Source: Ruegeria sp. THAF33 (lineage in GTDB: Bacteria > Pseudomonadota > Alphaproteobacteria > Rhodobacterales > Rhodobacteraceae). From it: DNA of 64,000 nucleotides. Positions within the stretch are counted from its first letter, which is position 1, and each line of letters opens with the position of its first letter. The translations under genes were made by a program, and so were the position numbers. Where the stretch lies: the NCBI RefSeq assembly GCF_009363615.1, contig NZ_CP045388.1, positions 1-64,000 on the forward strand, given 5' to 3'. Of the stretch, positions 8,510 through 17,017 are shown in pieces. The notes under the pieces were generated by a model. That model was not told the origin of the DNA. It was given only the letters and a program-made list of their open reading frames with translations, and made no database searches.

Positions 8510-9685
8510 TCAGTTGGAGTCGGGTGCCATCTCGCAGCCATTGGTCGCGTCGGCTTCCGCGGGAAGCTGAGCTAGGACCTTCTGCGTCAGCCCACCTTCA
8601 CCAGCGACGGTTTCGTAGACATAGACGGGCTGGATGATGTTGTTGGTTGCGGGGTCGATGGAGAGCTGACCGCGCGGCCCCTCAAAGCTGACCTGGCGCA
8701 GGGCAGTCGCCAAAGATGCACGGTCATTTGCGCCGGTTTTTGTTGCCTCAATCAGCGCGCGAGCCGCATCGTAACCTTGGACGGCGAATTCCGACGGCGC
8801 GCGGCCGGTTTCCTCGGTGAACGCGGCCACGAAAGCGGCGTTCGCCTCGCTGTTGATGGTCGGCGCGTAGTGAAGCGCTGTGATGACGCCTTCGGCAGCC
8901 TCGCCCTGTGCGTTCACATAAAGCGGCGAGGTCAGGAAGCCCGAGCCATAAAGGGGAAGGTCAGCTTTCAGGCCAAAGCTGTCATATTGCTTGACGAAGG
9001 AAATCGCCTCGCCGCCTGCATAGAAAACGTAGACCGCATCCGCACCGCTGGCCTTGGCCTGGGCGAGATAGGGACCGAAGTCCTGCGTCTTTTGGAACGG
9101 CGTGAATTCCTGCCCGACGATCTCGCCGCCTGCGGCGGTGAAGGTCTCGGTGAAGGCGTCGATCATCTGGCGACCGGCAGCATAGTCAGGCGCAAGCGTG
9201 AACACCTTCTTCACACCCTGCTCGGCCATCCAGGTGCCCATCGGACGGTTGATCTGGCCGTTGGAAAACGACATCCGCGTGATGTAGGGTGAACAAGACC
9301 CGCCAGTCGCTGCATCATTGCCGGCATTAGCAACGATCAGTGGCACACCTGCGCCATGCACCATGTCACGCACCGCACCCAGAACACCGGAACTGACGAT
9401 CCCGACCATGACATCGACCTGGTCCTGTAGGATCAGTTTCTTGGCTTTGCCAAGTGCGACAGGCGGCTTCACCTCGGTGTCTTCACGGGCGATCTCAAAG
9501 GTTGCACCAGTCTCGGAACCGAACTGTTGCAGACCGAGGTTGAACCCGGTCTCAATTTCATTTCCGAGCGACGCATATACACCCGAGAACGGGAGCAGAA
9601 GGCCCACCTTGATCTCTTCTTCTGCCACAGCAGGCACAGCGAAGCTGGTGGCGAACCCAAGGGCCGCCAGGATTGCGCGTTTCAT
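8510..9685 (-). CDS. Periplasmic substrate-binding protein LivJ-type
   Basis: 391-aa solute-binding protein with a signal peptide MKRAILAALGFATSFAVPAVA. The mature start EEEIKVGLLLPFSGVYASLG is typical of type I periplasmic binding proteins of amide/branched-chain/aromatic importers (Peripla_BP_6). The start at 9685 has a GGAGGAG ribosome site; the longer open frame overlaps benD and has no signal peptide. It lies between benD and livH in the ben operon, so benzoate or a hydroxylated/chlorinated benzoate is a plausible ligand. Confidence 0.88.
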   Translation of the reverse strand: MKRAILAALGFATSFAVPAVAEEEIKVGLLLPFSGVYASLGNEIETGFNLGLQQFGSETGATFEIAREDTEVKPPVALGKAKKLILQDQVDVMVGIVSSGVLGAVRDMVHGAGVPLIVANAGNDAATGGSCSPYITRMSFSNGQINRPMGTWMAEQGVKKVFTLAPDYAAGRQMIDAFTETFTAAGGEIVGQEFTPFQKTQDFGPYLAQAKASGADAVYVFYAGGEAISFVKQYDSFGLKADLPLYGSGFLTSPLYVNAQGEAAEGVITALHYAPTINSEANAAFVAAFTEETGRAPSEFAVQGYDAARALIEATKTGANDRASLATALRQVSFEGPRGQLSIDPATNNIIQPVYVYETVAGEGGLTQKVLAQLPAEADATNGCEMAPDSN

Positions 9686-9726
9686 TTTGTATCTCCTCCA
9701 GTTGGTTAACGACCCCTCCTCAGGGC

Positions 9727-10506
9727 CTAGCCTAAGTCGCCCCCACCCACCGGGACTGTGACACCGGTGATGTATGAGGCTTCGTCCGACGCCAGAAACA
9801 GGATGGGACCTGCCTGCTCGTCGAGCGTTCCATATCTTTTCATGAACGAGGACTGGATCGTCTGGTCGACGATGGTCTGGTACCAGTCTTCGCGTTGTTC
9901 TTCTTCGGCATTGGGGTTGCGCGGTACGACCCGCGGCGGGGCTTCGGTTCCGCCCGGTGCGGTTGCAACGACGCGGATCCCGCGTTCGGCAACTTCCCAA
10001 GACAGGCTAGCCGTGAGCGCGTTCACGCCGCCCTTCGCTGCTGCGTAGGGCACGCGGTTCAGTCCGCGGGTCGCAATGGAAGACACATTGACGATGGTGC
10101 CCTTACCTTGCGGTAGCATCCGTTCAATGGCGGCGCGGCAGCAGTAGAGTGTCGGGAACAGCGAACGGCGCACTTCTGCGTCGATCTGCTTGGGCTCGTA
10201 ATGCTCAAACGGTTTGGCCCAGATCGTGCCACCGACGTTGTTGATCAGGATGTCGATGCGGCCCCAGAGATCCACGGCCTTGCCGATGGCCTTGTCGCAG
10301 CCACTCCACGTCTCGAGGTTAACCGAGATCGCCTCGACCTCGCCCCCCGCTTCGCGGATCGCCGCGACGACGTCTTTGCGTGCGGGCGAGCGGTCCACGA
10401 TCAGAACCCGTGCGCCTTCGCTTGCCGCTCGTTCGGCGACGCGGCGGCCGATACCTTGTGCCGCGCCGGTGACGACCATCACCTTGTTGTCGAAACGGCC
10501 TGTCAT
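9727..10506 (-). CDS. benD: 1,6-dihydroxycyclohexa-2,4-diene-1-carboxylate dehydrogenase
   Basis: 259-aa short-chain dehydrogenase that oxidises and decarboxylates the cis-diol made by benzoate dioxygenase to catechol. The NAD-binding TGAAQGIG, the structural NNVGG and the catalytic Ser in NVSSIA plus YxxxK as YAAAKGG are visible. The start at 10506 overlaps the benC stop (ATGA); the longer frame reads backwards into benC. The family is certain. The BenD role rests on the benABC-D gene order, and the sequence is collinear with BenD proteins as I know them. Confidence 0.9.
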   Translation of the reverse strand: MTGRFDNKVMVVTGAAQGIGRRVAERAASEGARVLIVDRSPARKDVVAAIREAGGEVEAISVNLETWSGCDKAIGKAVDLWGRIDILINNVGGTIWAKPFEHYEPKQIDAEVRRSLFPTLYCCRAAIERMLPQGKGTIVNVSSIATRGLNRVPYAAAKGGVNALTASLSWEVAERGIRVVATAPGGTEAPPRVVPRNPNAEEEQREDWYQTIVDQTIQSSFMKRYGTLDEQAGPILFLASDEASYITGVTVPVGGGDLG

Positions 10507-11525
10507 GCCGCTTCGGCCTTCTCTTCGGTGGGGTTGAATTTCTCGTAGTAGAAATTCGTGGGCTCGACGCCCAGTTTCCCGAAATGCGCGCGCACGGCAT
10601 CGACCATAGGCGGCGGGCCGCACAGGTAGACGTCGCAATCGCCGCCCGACAGGTCATCGCCGCTGAGGTGATCGGTCACGAACCCCTTGCGCTCATGCGC
10701 GTCTTCTTCGGCGGCCAGAATGGTGATCACGGTGACGTTGCCGATCTTTTCAGCAAGCGCGCTAACGCGATCCAGTTCCACGAGGTCAGCGGCGCGCGTC
10801 ACGGCATAGTAGAGCGTGATCGGGTGCTCTGCTCCCTGCTCAGCCACTTGTTCCAGCATGGAGAGGAACGGCGCCAGACCGGTGCCACCGGCGAGCCAAA
10901 CCTGCGTGCGCTCGATTGGCCGCAGGTAAAAGGCACCCATCGGACCGGTTGCAGTCAGAGCGTCGCCGGGCTTCGCCTGCTCGCCAAGATAGGTGCTCAT
11001 GACACCGCCGGGCAGGTTGCGGATCAGGAATGTTGCTTCCTGCGCACCCGGTGCGGACGAAAAGGAATAGGACCGGTGTTTGTCCGTACCGGGGACTGTC
11101 AGGTTCACATACTGGCCCGGCAGGAAGTTGATTGGCTTGGCCAGATTCACCCGCAGACCGAAGGATGTCTCGGAAAGTTTGTCAACGCCCTGCACTTCGG
11201 CTTCCACTGCCTCGGGCGCGGTCTTGCAGATGGCGGATGAGGCCGGAACCCGCACAACGCAGTCGCTTTCTGGGGTCATCTGGCAGGTGAGCGCGTAGCC
11301 TTCTTCGGCCTCCTCGTCGCTCATCGACTCGTCCATGTAGAATTCCAGCTCGTACTCGCCCTTCTCGACAAAGCACTTGCAGGTGCCGCAGACGCCATCG
11401 CGGCAGTCCATCGGCAAGTTGATCTTCTGACGGAAGGCCGCATCGGTTACCTTCTCGTCGTCATCGCACTGGATGACGCGTGTGACGCCATCTTCGAAAT
11501 TCAGGGCAACGTTGTAGGTCGTCAT
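10503..11525 (-). CDS. benC: Benzoate 1,2-dioxygenase electron-transfer reductase
   Basis: 340-aa reductase passing electrons from NADH to the BenAB oxygenase. An N-terminal plant-type 2Fe-2S ferredoxin has its cysteines in CRDGVCGTCKC and a fourth in ALTCQM. It is followed by an FAD-binding domain (RSYSFSSAPG) and an NAD-binding domain (VWLAGGTGLAPFLSML, then VYLCGPPPMVDAV). Domain order and length match BenC/XylZ. It is separated from benB by 73 nt containing a small hairpin and overlaps benD. Confidence 0.93.
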   Translation of the reverse strand: MTTYNVALNFEDGVTRVIQCDDDEKVTDAAFRQKINLPMDCRDGVCGTCKCFVEKGEYELEFYMDESMSDEEAEEGYALTCQMTPESDCVVRVPASSAICKTAPEAVEAEVQGVDKLSETSFGLRVNLAKPINFLPGQYVNLTVPGTDKHRSYSFSSAPGAQEATFLIRNLPGGVMSTYLGEQAKPGDALTATGPMGAFYLRPIERTQVWLAGGTGLAPFLSMLEQVAEQGAEHPITLYYAVTRAADLVELDRVSALAEKIGNVTVITILAAEEDAHERKGFVTDHLSGDDLSGGDCDVYLCGPPPMVDAVRAHFGKLGVEPTNFYYEKFNPTEEKAEAA

Positions 11526-11543
11526 GGCATGCTCCTCCCTTAT

Positions 11544-11569
11544 CCGCGCACCCAGACGTAGATGCGCGG
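11544..11569 (-). other. Intercistronic hairpin between benB and benC
   Basis: 7-bp perfect inverted repeat CCGCGCA/TGCGCGG around a 12-nt loop, with no T-run. It is probably an mRNA-processing or stability element separating the oxygenase message (benAB) from the reductase. Confidence 0.5.
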
Positions 11570-11598
11570 AGGTCTTCAGGCTCCCGGAGTAACGGGGA

Positions 11599-12123
11599 TC
11601 AGGTGTGATAGACGTCGATCACGTGGTGGATGTGATCGTTCTTCAGGACGACCTTCTTATCGGTGATCAGCGGCTTCGGCCCGCTGGTGTCGATCGAGTA
11701 GAACGACGTGCCCCAGTGGGTATCGGTCTCGGCGTAGCGGTAGCTCAGCGTTTGCCAGTTGAAGCGCAGCTTGATTTCGCTACCTTCGCGGCTCAGCACT
11801 TCGATACCCGACAGATAGTGGTTCGTGCGCGGCTCCGGCAGCGAGGTCGCCGACGACCGGTCGGTCTTGATCCGGAATACGCGGTCCTCGATGCCCTGCT
11901 TGTTGGGGTAGTACATCAAGGACATCTCGTTCTGCGGATCCTCCGTCAGCGTGTCGAAGTCATCCCATGCGGGCATCCAGAACGGACAGTCCTTGTGGTA
12001 GAATGTCAGCCAGGTGTCCCAGTCGCGATCGTCCAGAGCGCGGGCCTCCGCGAAGAGAAAGGCCTGGATGTCTTCGAAGCTCATCACATCGGTTGCAGGG
12101 CGTTCAAGAGTCGCAGTTGTCAT
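11599..12123 (-). CDS. benB: Benzoate 1,2-dioxygenase small (beta) subunit
   Basis: 174-aa beta subunit of the ring-hydroxylating oxygenase, a cone-shaped NTF2-like fold with a structural role in the alpha3beta3 hexamer. Family sequence is readable: FLFAEARALDDRDWDTWLTFY, CPFWMPAW and SSATSLPEPRTNHYLSG. It is slightly longer at the N terminus (about 12 residues) than typical BenB. It starts 12 nt after benA ends. Confidence 0.92.
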   Translation of the reverse strand: MTTATLERPATDVMSFEDIQAFLFAEARALDDRDWDTWLTFYHKDCPFWMPAWDDFDTLTEDPQNEMSLMYYPNKQGIEDRVFRIKTDRSSATSLPEPRTNHYLSGIEVLSREGSEIKLRFNWQTLSYRYAETDTHWGTSFYSIDTSGPKPLITDKKVVLKNDHIHHVIDVYHT

Positions 12124-12135
12124 GTTCTTTCCTCC

Positions 12136-13524
12136 TCACTCGGCTGCGACCGACGCCTGAGGCGCGGTTTCGCGTTCCTTGGCGATGGCGTCTCCCATCC
12201 GCTCGGACCAGTTGCTGTGCTGGATGACGAAGAGCCCTTCGTCCTCAGTGCGCGCACCGGACATAACCGGGTTGATGCCAAGGGCCTTGGCGTCTTCATC
12301 GGGACCTTCGATCCATTGGGTTGCTCCGCGGGTCAGGTCGTTCCACTTGGCGTGTGCCGCACCGGCATAGCCGCGCTGTGTGGCCCGGAATTCTTCGGTA
12401 TCATCCGGCGTCGCCATGCCAGAGGCATTGAAGAAGTCCTCGTACTGGCGGATGCGTCGGGTGCGTGCTTCCTGGCTCTCGCCCTTCGGCGCGATGCAGT
12501 AGATCGTGACCTCGGTCTTGTCGACCGAGACGGGCCGGAAGACGCGGATCTGGCTGGAGAACTGGTCCATCAGGAAGACGTTTGGATAGAGGCAGAGGTT
12601 GCGCAGCACTCCCACCATCCATTCGGCCTTGGTCTTGCCGTACTTCTCCGTCCATTCCTCCAGACGCGGATAGCCGGGGCGGTTGGTCGGGTCGGCCCAT
12701 TCCGTCCAGAGCAGGATGTGACCATTCTCGTAGGCGTGGAAGCCACCGCGCTGCTTCGCCCATTTGGACGCGTCGGTTGCCTTGATGTTGTCTTCTTTGC
12801 CGTCATCGGTACGGTGCGCCGTCGTGGCCACGTAGTTCCAGTGCACGGCCGAGACGTGGTAACCGTCAGCGCCGTTTTCGGCCTGCAGCTTCCAGTTGCC
12901 GTCATAGGTGTAGGTGGACGAACCGCGCAGCACCTCGAGACCTTCGTCAGCCTGATCGACGATCATGTCGACCATCTTGCGTGCTTCGCCGAGGTACTCC
13001 TCCAGCGGCTTCACATCGGCATTGAGGGAGCCGAACAGGAAGCCACGGTAGTTTTCGAAGCGGGCAACTTTGGTCAGGTCATGGGAGCCGTCCTTGTTGA
13101 ACTGCTCAGGATAACCTGCACCCTTGGGATCCTTGACCTTCAGGAGCTTGCCAGTGTTGGAGAATGTCCAGCCGTGGAACGGACAGGTGAAGGTTTTCTG
13201 GTTGCGGCGCTTGAAGCGGCAGAGCTGCGCACCACGGTGCGAACAGGCGTTGACCAGCGCGTGCAGCTCGCCGTCTTTATCGCGGGTGATGACGACAGGC
13301 GTGCGGCCCATGGTCAGAGTAAAGTAGTCGCCCGGGTTCGGGATCTGGCTTTCATGCGCCATGTAAATCCAGTTGCCTTCGAAGATGTGCTTGATCTCAA
13401 GCTCGAACAGCTCTTCGTCGGTGAAAATATCTCGGCGGCAGCGGAACACGCCATTTTCCGGGTCGTCCTGAATGGCGCCGTCGAGCCGTGCTTCGAATGC
13501 GTCGAGATTGGATTGGGTGAACAT
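12136..13524 (-). CDS. benA: Benzoate 1,2-dioxygenase large (alpha) subunit
   Basis: 462-aa catalytic subunit that adds O2 to benzoate, giving the 1,2-cis-diol. The Rieske centre is CSHRGAQ followed by CPFHGW. The mononuclear iron ligands are in the [13 protein letters not shown] segment (two His) and the later Asp in NVFLMDQF. The start [13 protein letters not shown] at 13524 follows a GGAGGA ribosome site; the ten-residue upstream extension has none. Length and motifs match BenA/XylX. It sits directly downstream of catB. Confidence 0.94.
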   Translation of the reverse strand: MFTQSNLDAFEARLDGAIQDDPENGVFRCRRDIFTDEELFELEIKHIFEGNWIYMAHESQIPNPGDYFTLTMGRTPVVITRDKDGELHALVNACSHRGAQLCRFKRRNQKTFTCPFHGWTFSNTGKLLKVKDPKGAGYPEQFNKDGSHDLTKVARFENYRGFLFGSLNADVKPLEEYLGEARKMVDMIVDQADEGLEVLRGSSTYTYDGNWKLQAENGADGYHVSAVHWNYVATTAHRTDDGKEDNIKATDASKWAKQRGGFHAYENGHILLWTEWADPTNRPGYPRLEEWTEKYGKTKAEWMVGVLRNLCLYPNVFLMDQFSSQIRVFRPVSVDKTEVTIYCIAPKGESQEARTRRIRQYEDFFNASGMATPDDTEEFRATQRGYAGAAHAKWNDLTRGATQWIEGPDEDAKALGINPVMSGARTEDEGLFVIQHSNWSERMGDAIAKERETAPQASVAAE

Positions 13525-13582
13525 CTGTGATCCTCCTCCAGACTGCCTCAGCATGGATGCATCGGCTGGTTTGTTGTTCGTG

Positions 13583-13604
13583 TCGCGGGACTATTCACCC
13601 GCGA
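13583..13604 (-). other. Hairpin at the catB stop codon
   Basis: TCGCGGG/CCCGCGA inverted repeat spanning the catB stop codon, 59 nt before benA. With the hairpins at 11544-11569 and 8475-8502 it makes a series of stem-loops at gene boundaries of this operon. Confidence 0.4.
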
Positions 13605-14739
13605 CGGCTTTCATGCTCCGCCGACCATCTCGGCGGAAGAAATCGATCTTGTCGGGGTCGAGCGTCGCGCCAATGCCCGGGCCGTGTGGAATTTCGACGC
13701 AGAAATCTCTGTAGACGATCGGATTTGCGAGAATGTCCTCGGTCAGCAGCAGCGGGCCGAACAGCTCGGTGCCCCACGCCAAGTCATCAACGGTAGAGAA
13801 CAACTGCAATGCCGCAACGGTGCTCAGGCCGGTTTCGAGCATGGTGCCACCGTAAAGGCCAAGGCCCGCAGCCTGCCCAATGGCTATGACTTCTGAGGCG
13901 CGCTTGAGCCCGCCGGATTGCCCGATCTTTACGGCGAAGACGTCCGCAGCTTGTGCCGTTACCACTTCGAGAGCATCCTCAGGCCCGTTAAGCGCCTCAT
14001 CAGCCATCACGGCGATTTCGTAGCTACGCGTCAGTTCTGCCATTGCCCGGCGATAACGCGCGGGGACAGGTTGCTCGACAAGTTCGCAGCCCGCCTCTTG
14101 CAGCCCCCTCAGACCCCAACGTGCATCCTGCAACGACCAAGCCGTGTTGATGTCAACGCGCACGCTGGCTGCATCACCAACCGCCTCTTTGATGCGGGCG
14201 ACATGGGCCACGTCATCACGGACCGCTCGCTTGCCGATCTTCAGTTTGAAGACGTTGTGGCGGCGGGTTTCGATCATCTGCTGGGCTTCGGCGATGTCGG
14301 TCTCGGAATTGCCGGAGGCCAGCGTCCAGGCGACCGGTAGACGTTCGTGAACGGCCCCACCAAAAAGTTGCGACACCGGCACGCCCAAGCGCTTGCCCAG
14401 CCCGTCCCACAGAGCTATCTCGACAGCTGTCTTGGCGATCCGGTTACCTTTCACCAACTTGTCGATGAGCTGTATTGCACCATTCACATCGTCGCTGTTG
14501 CGACCAAGCAGGCCGGGCGCGATATAAGTCTCGATCGCCGACTGGATGCCTTCAGGGCTTTCCGGTCCGTAGCTCAGCCCGCCAATCGTCGTGCCTTCGC
14601 CGATGCCTTCGGAGCCGTCCGAGAACTTGACCCTGACCAGCACCGCAGTTTGCGTACGCATCGTGGCCATCGAAAGCACGTGACCGCGAATGGTGGGAAT
14701 GTCGAGGATCAGGGTCTCGATCTGGTCAATCTTGGTCAC
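13591..14739 (-). CDS. catB: Muconate cycloisomerase
   Basis: 382-aa enolase-superfamily enzyme turning cis,cis-muconate into muconolactone. Seen: the capping-domain IRGHVLSMATMRTQTAVLVRV, the catalytic KLKIGKR (KxK), the metal ligands in VRVDINTAWS, ELVEQPVPA and VMADEAL, and the second-side Lys in DVFAVKIGQSGGL. It is the first gene of the long ben-liv operon. Members of this subgroup may also take chloromuconates, but nothing else here points to chloroaromatics. Confidence 0.92.
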   Translation of the reverse strand: MTKIDQIETLILDIPTIRGHVLSMATMRTQTAVLVRVKFSDGSEGIGEGTTIGGLSYGPESPEGIQSAIETYIAPGLLGRNSDDVNGAIQLIDKLVKGNRIAKTAVEIALWDGLGKRLGVPVSQLFGGAVHERLPVAWTLASGNSETDIAEAQQMIETRRHNVFKLKIGKRAVRDDVAHVARIKEAVGDAASVRVDINTAWSLQDARWGLRGLQEAGCELVEQPVPARYRRAMAELTRSYEIAVMADEALNGPEDALEVVTAQAADVFAVKIGQSGGLKRASEVIAIGQAAGLGLYGGTMLETGLSTVAALQLFSTVDDLAWGTELFGPLLLTEDILANPIVYRDFCVEIPHGPGIGATLDPDKIDFFRRDGRRSMKAVAGE

Positions 14740-15087
14740 TGGGGCTCACCACATCTGCAGGTTTCTAATGGATGCAGATTGCCCGCCCGAGCCGGATTCT
14801 GTCGATGATTGGGAGGGTCTTGGATAATACCCTGGCGAGATGGGACAGTAAAAACCGAGCGAAGGTCAGACCCGGTTTCAGGCCGCTCTTCGCCGTCAAT
14901 TGAAAAACAGCTATTTAGATTTTCTGGAAACAGGTCTCACCGAGAAACCTTCCGCAGCACGTGAAATTCTAGTTGGCATTTTTGCTAGAACGCAGGTGGC
15001 ACAAGGTAAGTAGCTCCACAACAACTGCAATGCTGGCTGAAAAAGTTGAACGAATGCAAGAGTTACGCAGCGAGCAGCAGTCATCAC
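14740..15087. promoter_or_regulatory. catB-ben promoter region with a third GTAT-type dyad
   Basis: 348-nt gene-free stretch. At 14815-14832 it holds GGGTCT-N6-ATACCC, a one-mismatch copy of the GTAT-N6-ATAC dyads found in the catA-pcaD spacer, 76-93 nt upstream of catB. A 53-codon frame at 14852-15013 was considered and rejected. No other gene is seen. Confidence 0.55.
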
Positions 15088-17001
15088 TCACCCTCCCAAC
15101 AACTCCTCGATGAAATCCTCCTGCCGATCGAGCGCCGCCTCCCATTCCTTCGGCACCGCCGCGTCCCGCTCCAGCGTCTCTAGCTCGGGGCTACCACGCC
15201 CGACCTCCATCGTCCTCACGCTCATCGCGCGTGCTTCCCGGCGTTGCGAACGATCCCGGAAAGGCGCGCGTTCGGCTGGCTTCACCGAGTCCTCTTCGCC
15301 GACCTCGTCACCACCGTCCGCACCCCAAGGCCCCACACCCTGCACGCTTGGGGGATAGGGGAACGGCTTGCCCTCCTGGCGGGCCAGCATGCCCTTGAAG
15401 AACGGATCGTCGTAATACTTGATCCGGCTCGCCTTGATCGGATGCTGGGGCGAGGCAAGGATGATGACCTCGTCGGGATCCATAAGGCGCGCTTCGGTCT
15501 CGGAAAGCAGCGGCCGCTCTTCCAGCCGCGCTGAGGTCGAGGTCGCGCCGAGGAAACCCTTGTTGCGACCATACATCCGGGTCACCGCCTCGCGGGTCGT
15601 GCTTCCGACGGCGGCCGAGACTTCCTTCACCGTGCGTTGATCCCGCGGCGTGATGTAGAGCTTAAGCCCTGCCCCGTTCTCGAGGCTTTCGCGGCCTTCG
15701 GGTCCGTAAATCCGGTCGAGCGACGCCAACGACTGCGCAATCATCGCAACCCGGCCGCCGTAGCTCGCAAGCGAATGGATCGCGCGCTCGAGATAGGGCA
15801 TCGCGCCCATCTGCTGGAATTCGTCGATCATCATCATGACGGGCCACGGCTCATCCGGACCCGGTTCATTCAGGCGGATCGAGGCAATGAGATCGGCGAA
15901 CATCAGGCGCAGGAGCGGGGCCAGCGTCGCGATGTGATCCTCGGACACCGCGATGTAGAGCGACTGCGGGGTCTTGCGGAAAGTCGAGAAATCAAAATCA
16001 CTCGCCTCGGTGGCCGAGCGGACCGCCGGGTTGTCCCATTGCTTGAGACCGGCGGTCATCAGCGCCTGGATGTTCGAGGTCAACAGCCGCGTCGAGGCCG
16101 AGGCGGCGTTGGTCCAGAGCTCGCGCAAGATGTCTTCCTCGGCCTCGTCGGCATAGGTCTTGTACTGGGCGTTCTTGTATTCCCCTCCTGCGACGATCTT
16201 GTTGACCTCGCCAAGGTTCGGCGTGCCGCGTTGGATCGCCAGCAAACAGGCCGCGACAAAGATAGACTTGCCGGCCTCGGAGAAGGTGTCGAGCGTCTTG
16301 TTGTCCTTGTCGAGGAAGAGGTCGGCGAGGATCGAGACCTCGGTATAGCGCTGCGCGAATGTCGGGGCCTTGGCGATCCGGGCGAGCGGGTTGTAGCGAT
16401 GCGTGGCATTGGCCCAGTCAAAGGGGCTGAAGCGATAGACCTCATCGCCCTTCAGCGCCCGGAGCCGCGCGGTCTTTTCGAAGTTCTCGCCCTTCACGTC
16501 GAGCACCACCACCGAGCCCGCAAAGCTCAAAAGGTTCGGGATCACGAAACCCACCCCCTTACCGGCACGGGTCGGGGCCACCATCATCACATGAGGGATG
16601 GTGGTCGAGGAGATGAACTCGGCCTTGGAGGTCGGGAGCCCAAGCTTGCCGCAGACGAAGCCCTTGCCCGGCGCCTGCAGCATGTCGTTCTTCTTCAGTT
16701 CGGCTTTAGTCTGCCAATGGGCGGAACCGTAATCGTCGCGCTCCTTCTTCCAGGTCCAAGCCAGCGCGAGTGCGCCGAGGCCGATGGCTCCGAAGCCGAC
16801 GGCGCCAAACCCCACCTTGAAAGCTTCGGGATGTGCCGCGCGTGTGCCCGCGCTCGCCTTCCAGAGCGCCAACATGTCGAAACTCTGAAACCCGGTTTTC
16901 AGGGCCAAGGTCAGGTAGAAGGCGGCGACGATGGTGCCGATGACGGCGCCGCAGATCACACCGAAGAGGAGCGCGGCCCAGAGGGGAAGTGTCTTGGTCA
17001 T
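15088..17001 (-). CDS. virD4: Type IV secretion coupling protein VirD4/TraG
   Basis: 637-aa coupling protein linking the relaxosome to the transfer channel. Two hydrophobic N-terminal segments anchor it in the inner membrane. The ATPase domain shows Walker A APTRAGKG and Walker B MMMIDEFQQMG, with the family segment YGGRVAMIAQSLASLDRIYG. The start MTKTLPLW at 17001 lies 9-10 nt after a GGGGGAG site; ATG 17010 is the alternative. The C terminus is acidic and rich in charged residues, as expected for substrate docking. It lies 16 nt after virD2. Confidence 0.93.
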   Translation of the reverse strand: MTKTLPLWAALLFGVICGAVIGTIVAAFYLTLALKTGFQSFDMLALWKASAGTRAAHPEAFKVGFGAVGFGAIGLGALALAWTWKKERDDYGSAHWQTKAELKKNDMLQAPGKGFVCGKLGLPTSKAEFISSTTIPHVMMVAPTRAGKGVGFVIPNLLSFAGSVVVLDVKGENFEKTARLRALKGDEVYRFSPFDWANATHRYNPLARIAKAPTFAQRYTEVSILADLFLDKDNKTLDTFSEAGKSIFVAACLLAIQRGTPNLGEVNKIVAGGEYKNAQYKTYADEAEEDILRELWTNAASASTRLLTSNIQALMTAGLKQWDNPAVRSATEASDFDFSTFRKTPQSLYIAVSEDHIATLAPLLRLMFADLIASIRLNEPGPDEPWPVMMMIDEFQQMGAMPYLERAIHSLASYGGRVAMIAQSLASLDRIYGPEGRESLENGAGLKLYITPRDQRTVKEVSAAVGSTTREAVTRMYGRNKGFLGATSTSARLEERPLLSETEARLMDPDEVIILASPQHPIKASRIKYYDDPFFKGMLARQEGKPFPYPPSVQGVGPWGADGGDEVGEEDSVKPAERAPFRDRSQRREARAMSVRTMEVGRGSPELETLERDAAVPKEWEAALDRQEDFIEELLGG

Positions 17002-17017
17002 GGTGGTCATCTCCCCC

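Noticed and set aside
11605..13530. 641-codon open frame on the plus strand
   Set aside because: It is antisense to benA and benB, which have clear Rieske and family motifs; high-GC third positions produce such shadow frames.
14852..15013. 53-codon frame upstream of catB (ends FARTQVAQGK)
   Set aside because: Protein-like stretch but no start codon after the preceding TAA and no family; perhaps a relic, not enough to call.
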